A stretch of 64,000 bases of DNA from Apostichopus japonicus (lineage: Eukaryota; Echinodermata; Holothuroidea; Aspidochirotida; Stichopodidae), in assembly GCF_037975245.1 (NCBI RefSeq), contig NC_092561.1:10725001-10789000 (forward strand), in the 5' to 3' direction. The translations under genes and the position numbers were made by a program. Positions 42,978-52,924 of this stretch are shown here, piece by piece; position 1 is the first letter of the stretch, and every line of letters starts with the position of its first letter. Below the pieces are notes generated by a model. That model was given only the letters and a program-made list of their open reading frames with translations. It was not told where the DNA came from and ran no database searches.

Positions 42978-43364
42978 CAGGCATGGGCGGCGATCATGTG
43001 GGGGGACGGGGGGACGTGCCCCCTCATTATTTTAGGTGGGGGTTAAAGAATCTAATATCCCCCCCAATATTTGATGGCATAGTTTTTTTGTGTAGCTATA
43101 AATAGAAAGTAATGCATGAGATAATTTATCAATCATACTTGGCGGTGGCTAAAACTTCATCCAAGACATGCTGAATGCGGTAAATGACACTTCGTGGTCG
43201 TTTCTGTGAACTGTGACCGTATAGCAAGTTTTCACTCATGATTATTATCATAATGTCTGTACTCTTGTGTATGAGTGTAAGAAGGTACAAACACACATAT
43301 GATCCACATCGATATGTGTTCACTGGGTATCCATTTTGTCTGTTTCCTACCAGATTTCTAACCG

Positions 43365-43638
43365 CAGGCGCGTAGCCAAGAGGGGGGGGGGCGAAGGGGG
43401 AGACCACCCCCTTGAGCATACGTTTTGTATTTTTCTTATGATATCACTAGTAATTTCAAAATAAAAAATGCTTAGATGCAACTTACAAGGCCTGGGAAGT
43501 GCCATTTCCAGAGATCTGGGAGGAATTTTCGGCCAAAGTTTTCTTTTACGCTTCGCGCCAACACATAGTGGCGCTACGCTTAGTTAGTTTGCCTACAAGC
43601 TTAGCCCCTCCCTCGGCAAATTTCTTTTTACGCGCCTG
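43365..43638. mobile_element. 274-bp MITE nested in the 42978-44253 element
   Basis: Ends CAGGCGCGTAGCC and TTACGCGCCTG. The flanks TCTAACCG and TCTAACAG form an 8-bp duplication with one mismatch. The interior includes a G9 tract and CCAGAGATCTGGGAGG. Confidence 0.8.
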
Positions 43639-43854
43639 TCTAACAGTGTCATAATTTGTTACATATTATCACCACAGCGGGACACGTCCCCACCAACTAT
43701 TTCAGTGGTGGGGACATGATATACCGTGTTCCCACCAATTTGTCTTGACCAAACGCTGCATTTCAAATTCCCCTGTATTGAACTTTGGCACAGTTTTATC
43801 CAGCATTGTGCAAATGACATGCAGCAGTTTTTCTCTTTATTATATTTATCCACA

Positions 43855-43915
43855 GTTGTTAATTTCCCTTTGGGATCAATAAAGTTTTACTTACTTACTA
43901 ACTTACTTAAATATA
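43855..43915 (+). repeat. non-LTR retrotransposon 3' tail
   Basis: AATTTCCCTTTGGGATCAAT followed by AAAGTTTTACTTACTTAC units is the familiar 3' end of CR1/SINE-type retroposons, with an (ACTT)n tail. Only the tail is recognisable. Confidence 0.55.
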
Positions 43916-44253
43916 GGACGGAAATCGCATTTGCGGCAGTCTATAATTGTTTTCTGGGCGGCGACATCGTATGCAAAAGTCTACTTGTAATATTTGTGCC
44001 CTGATTTTTTTATGCAGACGCCTATGTATATTCCCCTAACTAAATTTCAAAGCCATGAGATCTAAAACTTAAGGAGGTTTGGGAGCATCATTGGGTCTGG
44101 GAAAGTTTTATTTCCGGCGATCTGGGAGGTATATTTGCCCACAAAAATTATTGTACGCTAGGCGCGAACCCATGGTCGCGCTCCGTATAGATAGTATCAG
44201 AGAACACACACGCGTCCCCACCATTATCCAAGACTGATCTGCACCCATGCCTG

Positions 44254-46080
44254 CACCAAAGCAAATGTCCCCCAAATGTTTGAAACAAATTCCCCCACCC
44301 CCTGGCTAAAGGTAAATTTAAAGAACTTGTAAAAGAGTGAATATGGTCCTGAGGTCATTGTAGCCCCGTGTAGGGAATCTGTGAGTTTTTCTCAGCCAAA
44401 AAATAGACGTTTGGACGTCACATGGTGAGTTATAGAAATATATATAGAAATATTGAAAATCTGCTACTGAACCATTTCAATTTCTCATCAAGGTTCAGCC
44501 ATCTATCTTCAACAGTGCAAGGATTGTTGGTTTGATTTTTGTTTATTAGCACAACCTTCCATCTAGAGATACTTATACTATAATAAATTATACTCAACAT
44601 GCCTGAGAATGCACCATATGACCTCTTGAGTTTACTTACTATAAGACCGCCAGCTCGCCCCTCCCATACAGGGCGGGTGGGGGGAGTTAGCTTCATTGAC
44701 CCAACAACAGTACCCCCTCTTTTATATAGTCCTTCATTGACATCTGGCCCTGCCAAAATGATTCACTACCCAAATCAGTTGGGGTAATTTTGGAGTTATG
44801 TTATTAGCACGAAATTGTGTTCAGAGCTACTTTTACACAGGGTATCAATCCCAATTAAAAAGTGGTGGTGGGGGATGGGGGAGGATATAAATGACTGAAC
44901 ATGGATAAAACTGAAGGAGTGAGCGTCTTGGCGCAAAGACTGTATCGGGTGGGGTGCAGGGGCCCGCCTTGGGCCCCTCATGGGGTCCATCGGCGAAGCC
45001 CCGACGGGTTCAAGGGCCGGAGTCACACCTATAAATCTTCAAGTGTGATTCTGTTTGGTCCCTGAATTGATATGCCAGTCATAAATCTATTGTAACTAAC
45101 GTCACATCTGACAAGTGACTAGACATAAATTAAGAAAGACTTATCTATTCAACATCCAGGTGTCACGCAAGAATAAAATCACCTTGTTATATATATGTCT
45201 ACAACATGCACACATTTGGTATATGTTTATGTGTATATATATACTTATAATTTACGCAATATTACTCTTGATATAAAACACCAACCATATCAGCTCAGCG
45301 TGGGTGTTCTCTTGATATTAAAGTCCAAACTCAGTTTTATAAAAGTTCCGTGCGTTATATACATTGTACATATATGTACTGTGTATATTGTCATGTATTT
45401 CCTTCTTGGTCCGGTTCGTAACAACGTAATAAAGATAAAATCCAGCTAGGTTGATACAAGACTAAGGGAATAGGTCAACATTAAAGTAAGGTCGGTCTTA
45501 AAATATAAAACAGTGGTAATTCCAAACATGTTTCCTTAGTTCATCTGTTTTTTTGGTATACCATTAAGTGGGAAATAATATAACCAAATTACAATGGTGA
45601 TTAGTATTATCGTTAAATTTTGTATATCTATTAGCCATCGGTAGTACTAGGACTAAAAAAGTCCCAACAGGACAGATATCGAGATCATTGACATGATACA
45701 AAATTCACTAAACCCTGGAGTTACTGACTGTTTGAGTGAACTTCAAATCATCAAGTATTGTCATTACAAGTCAGAGGGTTCTTGTATCAAGTTAAGTGCA
45801 CTAAAGGCACGGTGCGCGAATGGTGGTATCGTTCCAGCACCATAAACGTCTATGGGGTCGTATTTGTCATCAGCTACGCCCGAACAGTTCCATTATGCCA
45901 GTGATCGAGTTGCACCAATATCTCGACTTCTGTGTTTATATGCGGCAAGAAATACCCGTCATACCGTAGGTTACATGCATTCAGTTCATTAAAAGTTTTC
46001 TACTTAATTTTCTTACTCTCAATTTGTTAATCCAAAGTATGATATTCATAAACACTGATCTTAATAACTTTCTCTTACAG
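44254..46080. other. 5' flank of the TRIM-like gene
   Basis: No coding exon recognised. The gene's first, noncoding exon probably lies here, because a good acceptor (TCTCTTACAG) stands at 46071-46080 just before the start codon. A GC-rich patch at 44945-45020 resembles those in the 16792 and 29955 elements. Confidence 0.5.
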
Positions 46081-46099
46081 CTTAAATTTTGAGACAGAT

Positions 46100-48298
46100 A
46101 TGGCCTGCCCATCGCCTTGGAAAGACATCGCAGATACATTCTTCGAATGTTCAATTTGTTTGGATCTGTTTAAAGAACCGAAACTATTACCATGTCTGCA
46201 TAGATTTTGTAAGCTATGTCTGGAATCTTTACTAGAAGGACAGGTTGGGACATTTGAATGTCCTCTTTGTAAAGATGTCTGTAAAATACCAAACAATAGG
46301 AGCGATGGATTCAAGACTGACTTCCATATGAAAAGAATGATGCAGTTTATTCAGCTACAGAAAACATTTGAAAACAAAGAAGAGAGAGAATGTATTGGCT
46401 GTGAAGAGAAGTTAAAGGTTACAGCGTACTGTTTTATATGCAATGGATTTCTTTGTGTTCAGTGTTATCAATTTCATTTGACCAAGAAGATGTTTGTCAA
46501 ACATCAGAAACACTTATTAGCTCTGAATGATCTTGAGGGGAAAAGTCTCACACAAGAAAAACTTGCATCATTGATGGAAGCTCCTAGGTGCCATATTCAC
46601 CCGGAACACATGGCTCAGTTGTGTTGTTGTACATGCGGAAACCTCCCCGTTTGTGTGACATGTACTTATGATGAACACAAAGGTCATGAACTTCGTGACG
46701 TCAGGAAAGTGGCGAACGACGAAAGGGAACACTTGAAGGAGATATTGGAAGAACTTGTTAAACGTAAAGACACTGTATTCAACTTTACCGATAAAATCAA
46801 CAGAGTGAATAATGACGTTCTGTCCATTGTCGCTGAAACTAAAGCAAAATGGAAAAAGCAGTACAAAGATCAGACCAGGAAGTTACAGAATGAGAAAGAG
46901 AAAGAAAAGAAAGAATTCACCAGATTCAAAACAGTTCTTGAAGAGAGTACTCGAAACAAAATGAAAGAATTAGAAAAAGAAATGAAAGAGAAAATTAGAG
47001 AAATAAAAGACGAGTACGACAGAATGATTAAAACCAAAATTAGGGAATCAAAAGAGAAAGAGGACACCAAACGAAAGGAAATAGAAAACAGAGAATTAAA
47101 GATTGTCGAAAAAATGAACCGACTTGATGCGGTAATGAATGAGAGAAATAAAACAATAGACGAACAACAGCAACGCAAGCTTAAAGAAACACAAAACTTA
47201 TCAGATCTTTGTAATCAATGGGTCAATAAGTTTGAAAATTTGTCGACGATATCTTCGAGTGTCCTTGAATCACATAACCACTGGACAGACGCACAGTGTA
47301 TTCCTGATATAAGAGCAGCGAGTGAACCTCTGGTTGAGGATATAATGAAAGATTTTCCAGAAATTGAATCTTTATCTGATATAAAAATGGATGATTTACC
47401 AATATTGTGTATTGATAAGGTACATATATCGGATAATGCAGAATCTGTTGTTGATGTTGATGTGATCAAAGGGAATCACCTTCTTTTAACTGGTATAACA
47501 AGTACCGGCTCTGGTAACATCGTCGTCTCTGGGAAGTTATCATCTGACCATTCATTTATCAAAGTCATAAACAGACAAGGACGTCAGATTCGTCATGACA
47601 AGATAGATAAGGTCAAAGGGAGCTCTCTTTATCCCGTTCGTCACTGTGCTGCTTTCTCACGTGATAAGATAGCTTCGGTTTGTGAATCCAATCAGGTTGG
47701 TGTTTATAATATTCAAGATGGGTCATTTACTCAAAATAGCATCACGTCCCTCTTTGATGACATCAAAACGGTGGGTAAGAAATTTGCGAGTTGTATAACT
47801 ACTGATACTGTACTAGGCCACATCATTGTAGGTACACGAAATACTGGATTGCTATTCATATTTGATGAAAAATTGAATTTCATTCGAGCTCTGAAGCTGC
47901 CAGAGGTTATGACATTGTCAAGAGATATCCTTTATCATGAAGGCGTTCTGCTGATATGCGATGGAGAGAGTGGATGTGCATACGCTGTAACCATGGATAC
48001 ATCTAAAACAGAGGCAGAGTTGCTATACAAGCTTCCGAAACCAAATATTGACGGAGAGACTTGGCGTCCTCACAGTATATGTACAGACAGGGCAGGATAT
48101 GTATACATCTTGTGGTCACAAACAACGCATTTTACTGGAAAATGTATCATCACACAGTACAGTCAAGATGGTCAGCAGTTGTTGACAACTAAATGGACAG
48201 AAGATACAGCACGGTGTATGACAACATTGATGACAGCGGAGGGAGAGAAGCTACTTGTAGCTACATATCGGTCAAGAAAGATGCTTTGTTATGGTCTG
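46100..48298 (+). CDS. TRIM-like E3 ubiquitin ligase (RING, two B-boxes, coiled coil, NHL-like propeller)
   Basis: 733 codons in one large exon; three more follow after an intron, giving 736 residues. RING C3HC4 at C17, C20, C32, H34, C37, C40, C54, C57; a first B-box-like zinc module about 98-135; a canonical B-box 2 at C164-H196 (CxxH...CxxC...CxxC...HxxH). A long, highly charged coiled coil spans about 205-395 (EKEKEKKEFTRFK, EKEMKEKIREIKDEYD). The C-terminal 270 residues have repeated hydrophobic strand patterns ending YVYILW...KLLVATYRSRKMLCYGL, as in NHL/TRIM2-3-71/56-type propellers. It probably transfers ubiquitin to targets bound by the propeller. Such TRIM genes are expanded in echinoderms and often linked to innate defence. 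The start has A at -6/-5 context gacagatATGG, and a splice acceptor sits 20 bp upstream. The exact TRIM subtype is not assigned. Confidence 0.9.
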
Positions 48299-48495
48299 GT
48301 GAGTATATCTCAGTGTTTCTTACTTTAATATTACTAGACATTACAGGGAACTCTGAAAAGGAAAGAAGAAAGGAAAAGATCAGAAAAAAGGGATTTGTTT
48401 GCTGTAGAACAGTTTGTTTGAGCACTCTAAATGTGCTTCAAAACTCAATAGAACTGGATCAACGTTTGTAACTTTATCAATGTTATTTCCAACAG

Positions 48496-48507
48496 ATGCC
48501 AGAATGA
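48496..48507 (+). CDS. TRIM-like gene, terminal coding exon
   Basis: The large exon runs into CTG|GTGAGTATATC, a strong donor, and reading through it would add only nine more residues (VSISQCFLL). The first good acceptor downstream is TTATTTCCAACAG at 48483-48495. It gives M-P-E-stop in phase 0, ending the propeller neatly after CYGL. Confidence 0.75.
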   Translation: MPE

Positions 48508-48829
48508 AGTCAACCGCGAAAACTTACATCAAAGAAACGAATATCCAGAGCCTACACCACACTGAATCGAATATTAAGGGCAACTGACGAGGAGAGAATA
48601 ATCAATATTCACAGAAACAACTAGAAACTTTAAGATGAAACGGATCCTTTATCTGTATCTAATGATATGGAGATACAGTTCCTGATGATTATCAACAGCC
48701 CCGACGAACAATAGTAAGAAGAAATAAGTCTGGAAAGTTATCAAAGATGGTAAAATGAATTTATTGAAAGTATCACAGTTATTTGTTTTATTGCAAGACC
48801 ATGTTTATGTTGTGTGTTTGCGTGCGACG

Positions 48830-49090
48830 CCTTGCTTGAAGCTTGGACAATCTCATATTTCGTGTGTAGGAGAACCACATTTAGGAGTAAAAGCCAATTA
48901 GTTTTGGTGGAGGTCATATGTCATTTGGGGTCACAATGTGTCAAATAGTGAAGCCCTGTAAACATGATATCTCAAGAAGAAAAGCTTGTACCAATCTCAT
49001 ATATAGTGTGAAGGAGCAACACATTGATTAGAAGCAGCCGATTGTTTAGAGTGGCGGTCAAAGTCCGTTTCGGATCACTAGGGGTACAAA
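48830..49090. repeat. dispersed repeat, same family as 14240-14440
   Basis: Contains ACATGATATCTCAAGAAG, AAGCTTGTACCAATCTCATA and GTCATTTGGGGTCAC, with two offset copies of the AAGCTTG...CAATCTCAT block. The DR1-like site is degenerate here (AGGTCATATGTCA). Confidence 0.75.
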
Positions 49091-49173
49091 AGTTTAGGAA
49101 GAGTTGTACATTTACAGAACCAAATAAATGAGCAACATAAAACAATAATATTTAAAAGCGTCATGTTTGTTGG

Positions 49174-49210
49174 AACGTTTTCGAAGATATCTCATCTTCC
49201 TCCTCAGGTA
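49174..49210 (-). ncRNA. hammerhead ribozyme of Penelope pseudo-LTR (1)
   Basis: Minus strand: CTGAGGA, stem II GAAGAT / ATCTTC with loop GAGAT, then GAAA and ACGTTC. All invariant core positions of the hammerhead (CUGANGA, GAAA) are present. Confidence 0.75.
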
Positions 49211-49524
49211 GAGTAAGGCTTTAAAAATATATAGTTCCATAAGTCTTTAGCCATTTCGTGATAACATGTTGATAAATGTAGCAAAGTTTAAAATACATTG
49301 AGTAGGTAGGAGGATCCATGTTGTAATAGCTGACTATTTAAAACTGGTTTCAGTTTTTGATGTAGAGAGCTTCCTTGATTGTAATCTCAAAGTCTGAGTT
49401 GCCAGAGTTGCCAGTTGCTATACCATGAAAATTAAAGTTTAGGAAGAGTTTTACATTTGTAGAACCATATAAACGAGCAAAATAAAACGAATCAGTTGAT
49501 GAAAGTCATAGTAGTGTATATTCA

Positions 49525-49560
49525 AACGTTTTCGAAGATTTCCCATCTTCCTCGTCAGGA
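49525..49560 (-). ncRNA. hammerhead ribozyme of Penelope pseudo-LTR (2)
   Basis: Minus strand: CTGACGA, stem II GGAAGAT / AATCTTC closing a GGGA-type loop, then GAAA and ACGTTT. Same layout as the motif 350 bp to the left, with compensating loop changes. Confidence 0.75.
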
Positions 49561-49649
49561 AATAGATAACAATATAGTCACTTATGTATAGTGCATACGA
49601 AAGTTGTAGTATTAATGTTGACTATCCATGTTCAAAGATATAGGAGGTT

Positions 49650-50027
49650 CTAAAATAAGTTGAGTATATATGACGATCCATGTTGAATTAGTTGATTGTT
49701 TAAAACGGGTTTGAGTTTCTTGATGTACAGTGCCTCCTTAATTTTAATTTCAAAGTCTGTATAGCAGCTGTCTATGACACTAAAGTTGGTGATGTTAGCT
49801 GTTCGGCATTCTATACAGTGAGTGATATGCTCATAGATTGCAGATTTGTCAGATAAGTTCTCCTTGACCCTTGTAGCCAGATGTCTTTTAGTCTTACCGA
49901 TGTAAGTTTGGTTCTTATGACAGGAACCTTCAAATGAATAGATGACATTGGCTTTAAGGGTCATGGGGGTCTTATCTTTCAAAGAAAAGTAATTAACGAC
50001 TTTAAACGTTTGAAAACTATGATACAC
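49650..50027 (-). pseudogene. Penelope-like GIY-YIG endonuclease domain
   Basis: Contains VIYSFEGSC...QTYIGKTKRHLATRV (the GIY-YIG core as IYSF...YIGKT), KSAIYEHITHC and E-A-LYIKKLKPVLNNQ, the family's C-terminal glutamate motif. The zinc-knuckle linker precedes it. It is separated from the RT body by a frame break, so it is not expressed as one protein. Confidence 0.88.
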
Positions 50028-50521
50028 TTCTTGTTAATGCCTCTAAAATGTTTAGTTAAGGATCTCTTGAAATTTAGTGAAGGGTGACCTATGAATGGAA
50101 TGGTAATCATGTACTTACTGTCATCATCCTTATCCTGATTATCCACTTCAGAACTAAGTTTCTTATTGAGGAATTTGTTTACACACTCTTCCAAAATCCT
50201 GCTGGGATAACCGTTATGGTATAAAATCTCTTTTAATTTGGAGACCTCTGTATGGAAACAATTAATTAAGCCGATCTTCCAAACCCATGGACACGTGGCA
50301 TGGAAATTGAGAATTACATTTGTACTAGTTGGCTTACGATAGACCATTGAAGTGTCTGATGAGTTAGTTTCAGAGGTTAAACAAACCTCTGTGTCAAGAA
50401 AAGCAAGCTGATTCGGTCCAATTTCATGGGTAAATTTCAAATTTGGATGTAATTGGTTAAGAAAACCAAGGAAACTGTGAACATGATCCAAAGAATTAAA
50501 CACACAGAAAATGTCATCCAC
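49979..50521 (-). pseudogene. Penelope-like reverse transcriptase, C-terminal part (first body)
   Basis: Begins at the catalytic DDIFCVF and continues LHPNLKFTHEIGPNQLAFLD, VYRKPTSTNVILNF and GHPSLNFKRSLTKHF, the characteristic PLE thumb and connection. It is truncated upstream, where the next body abuts, and frameshifted downstream. Confidence 0.88.
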
Positions 50522-50770
50522 ATGAAAATTGTTTATGCTGCTTTCGGTCTTTCAATCTCTGCACTGGTTTATATGTTCAAAGATGGCAGATTTCCCAGAA
50601 AGATGCTTCTTGACTCTCACAGCTAAATGCCTCTTGGTCTTACCAATGTAAGCCTGATTCCTGTCACAGGAACCTTCGAATGAATAAATGATATTAGCTC
50701 TGAGTGCCATAGGAGTCATATCCTTCAGGGAAAAATAATTGCCAACTCTGAAAGTTTTGAATACAACAAA

Positions 50771-51427
50771 TCACGTCTTATTGATGCGTTTAAGATGATT
50801 ACTTGGAGACTTTTTGAAAATCAGTGATGGGTGTCCATTGAATGGAATACATATAATGTATCTTGTATCATCATCCTCTTTATCCTGATTAGCCTCTTTT
50901 GGACCAAGCTTGTTAAAAAGGAATTTGTTGACACAATCATCGAAAATCTTATTAGAATAGCCATTATCAGAGAAAATCTTCTTTAATTTGGATAATTCTT
51001 CATGGAGTAGAGACCAATTGCTACAAACAACGAAAGCACGATTAAGAAAGCAATATATTAGTCCTGTCTTCCATGCCCAAGGGCAAATGGCATTGAAGTT
51101 TAGAATGACATTTGTATTAGTGGGCTTACGGTAGACTGTAGAAATATGTGTTGCATCACTTTCAGTCGGTAGACAGATATTGGTGTCCAAAAATGATAAC
51201 TGGCTTGGTCCAATTTCACAAGTAAATTTTAGATTTGGATGTAGTTGGTTGAGAAAGGCAAGAAATCTATGCACAAGCTCCATTGAATCACAAACACAGA
51301 AAATGTCATACACATATCTTAGATAAAGAGCTGGCAAAAACTCATGGCATTCGACCATAAACTGGTTTTCTAAATGTGCTAAGAAAAAATTGGCTAAAGT
51401 TGGCCCCAAGGGGCTTCCCATCATCAC
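50771..51427 (-). pseudogene. Penelope-like reverse transcriptase (second body)
   Basis: Starts GSPLGPTLANFFLAHLENQF and has LRYVYDIFCVC in place of YVDDIF, so one catalytic Asp is Tyr and the enzyme would be dead. It then carries FLNQLHPNLKFTCEIGPSQL and VYRKPTNTNVILNF. About 75% identical to the first body by eye, so the two are distinct insertions or an old tandem. Confidence 0.88.
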
Positions 51428-51545
51428 ACCAAGGGGCTTCCCATCATCACACCATCAATTTGGCAATTGATGGTGTGACGATGGGAAGCCCCTTGGGGCC
51501 AACTTTAGCCAATTTTTTTCTTAGCACATTTGGAAACCAGTTTAT
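51350..51545. repeat. near-perfect inverted duplication (about 80-bp arms)
   Basis: TTGGCCCCAAGGGGCTTCCC on the left is matched by GGGAAGCCCCTTGGGGCCAA on the right, and homology extends on both sides from CTAAATGTGCTAAG to the matching CTTAGCACATTT. The centre has an extra direct repeat of AAGGGGCTTCCCATCATCAC. It joins two RT 5' ends head to head. Confidence 0.93.
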
Positions 51546-51599
51546 GGTCGAATATCCTAAAGTTTCTTTAGGATATTCTGGCTTTGTTTTCTCTGATAA

Positions 51600-52440
51600 C
51601 CATATGTTATATTCTCAACCAATTAAAAAACGTTATTAAACATCACCACTGGTTATGCACAGGCAACCCCTACACAGTAGAGTATAGTACTAGCCGCCCG
51701 GTATAGACATAAACATTGGTCATCCCCATCTGAGTAAGGTAAAATTGGGTTCGTTAACACAAAAACGTGAAGGATAAAATGCTTCATGTCGAATGCCATT
51801 ACATTTAACGTGGTCAAACATCTCCTACTTAATTTCTTAAGGCATTTCCACATGCCATCAGTCATAGATCGCCAAAAATACAACAATTAACGGAGTTTTG
51901 AGACAAGTTTGCTGTTACCGCTGCCATGATATTTTCATACTGCACAGAAATATAATTTTTCAATGTGCAATTACGAAACACCATGTATCTGCCTAAGTGC
52001 CTAATCTGTAGTTCATAGAAAGCATTAATGTTGTAGATCTGTACTATGGAGACTTGAACGGCAGTGAAACCATGTTTTACACAATATTTCAACAAGGACT
52101 GATGTCATATTTAGTATGTTGATACCACTATGCATTTTGGCATTCTGGTTTTACTTGGACGCTAGCAAGGTCTTGCACAGTGCCATATTAGCTTTTTACA
52201 ATGGTGTATCACATTTATTTTTAAGGAGGCCTGCCAATTCACCCTGTTAAGGCGTAGACTCCGAATTCCAAGATCTCCAGCCCTCTTTGTTGCCCTGTTC
52301 AATCTCCCGTCTTTTAAGACCTACTTCCTTCCCTGATGTCGCTTGAAAAGATTACGCTACGGCGAAGATAGTCAATTTCAAAGCGGCAAGTGTTGCCGTT
52401 TATAGGTAGACTTCATTACTGCAATATCAACGTTTGCTTA
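51600..52440. other. no intact gene recognised
   Basis: On the minus strand, a frame at 51653-51886 with FWRSMTDGMWKCLKKLSRRC might be a decayed second exon of the Harbinger-like gene to its right, but the family's catalytic motifs are not readable. Confidence 0.4.
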
Positions 52441-52746
52441 CCTGAGACAAATCGCCAATCTTTGACGAGCAGAAATTAGTTTTCTGAGCTGCGGCACTTG
52501 TCTTATGAGGTCATCTTGTACTAGGTTACCAATGTGGTTAAACTGGTCCTCGTTCATTCTAAAGTAATTGTAGAACTTGTCTTCGTGACTAGAAAGTTCT
52601 CTTACCAGAGTGTGGTACCCGCCGAGCTCTCCATGCTTTTCATCTATTTCATGTACCCACAATCGGGGACATCTCTCACGGTTCCTCTTCCATAATTGAT
52701 AGAGGAGCATATCTTCGTCCATTTCGTGGTCTGCCATGTTTCTCAC
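52441..52746 (-). CDS. PIF/Harbinger-derived nuclease, N-terminal exon
   Basis: 102 codons from an ATG, ending ISARQRLAICLR at donor AG|GTAAGC. The segment FRMNEDQFNHIGNLVQDDLI plus RQRLAICLRFLATG-type ending is diagnostic for the N-terminal helical domain of Harbinger transposases and HARBI1. The DDE catalytic part is not found downstream, where the Penelope debris begins. It is probably a transposon remnant rather than a host gene. A Harbinger-type terminus lies 80-180 bp upstream. Confidence 0.7.
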
Positions 52747-52824
52747 TTAATTAACTGAGTTGCATTGAAGTTCAGACAAACGCGCGCATACATGTTGCTA
52801 ACTAGAATATGCACTCCTTTAAAT

Positions 52825-52924
52825 ATCGTTGTAGTGTGACCTGTTCCCCGATTCGATTTATAGGAGCGATTTTATATCGGATCAGTTTCCGGTCCGATAT
52901 CGCTGTAGTGTGACCGGCCCTTTA
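52825..52924. mobile_element. Harbinger-type terminal inverted repeat (right end)
   Basis: Reading inward from 52923: AGGGCCGGTCACACTACAGC, then GATATCGGACCGGAAAC. GGGCCGGTCACACTACAGCG is a typical PIF/Harbinger terminus, and the flank TTA fits the 3-bp target preference. A subterminal inner repeat, GTAGTGTGACCTG, lies at about 52832. The left terminus was not found. Confidence 0.65.

Larger units (their letters stand above)
42978..44253. mobile_element. 1.28-kb TIR element containing a nested MITE
   Basis: Termini CAGGCATGGGCGGCGATCA and, inverted, CAGGCATGGGTGCAGATCA. Interior is G-rich near the left end and C-rich near the right, with motif TTTCCGGCGATCTGGGAGG, shared in diverged form with the elements at 1073 and 43365. 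No clear target duplication is visible. Confidence 0.65.
49084..51600 (-). mobile_element. decayed Penelope-like retroelement: tandem pseudo-LTRs, two partial bodies, inverted 5' end
   Basis: From right to left: an inverted 5' fragment (plus strand, about 51455-51600), an RT body (51427-50771) running into a short piece of endonuclease linker (about 50760-50560), a second RT-plus-GIY-YIG body (50521-49650), then two tandem pseudo-LTR units about 350 bp apart (starting AAAGTTTAGGAAGAGTT at about 49089 and 49437), each with a hammerhead ribozyme. Tandem and inverted partial copies and hammerheads are hallmarks of Penelope-like elements. Confidence 0.88.

Noticed and set aside
46870-47178. Serine/phenylalanine-rich ORF on the minus strand
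   Set aside because: Antisense shadow of the TRIM-like coiled coil.
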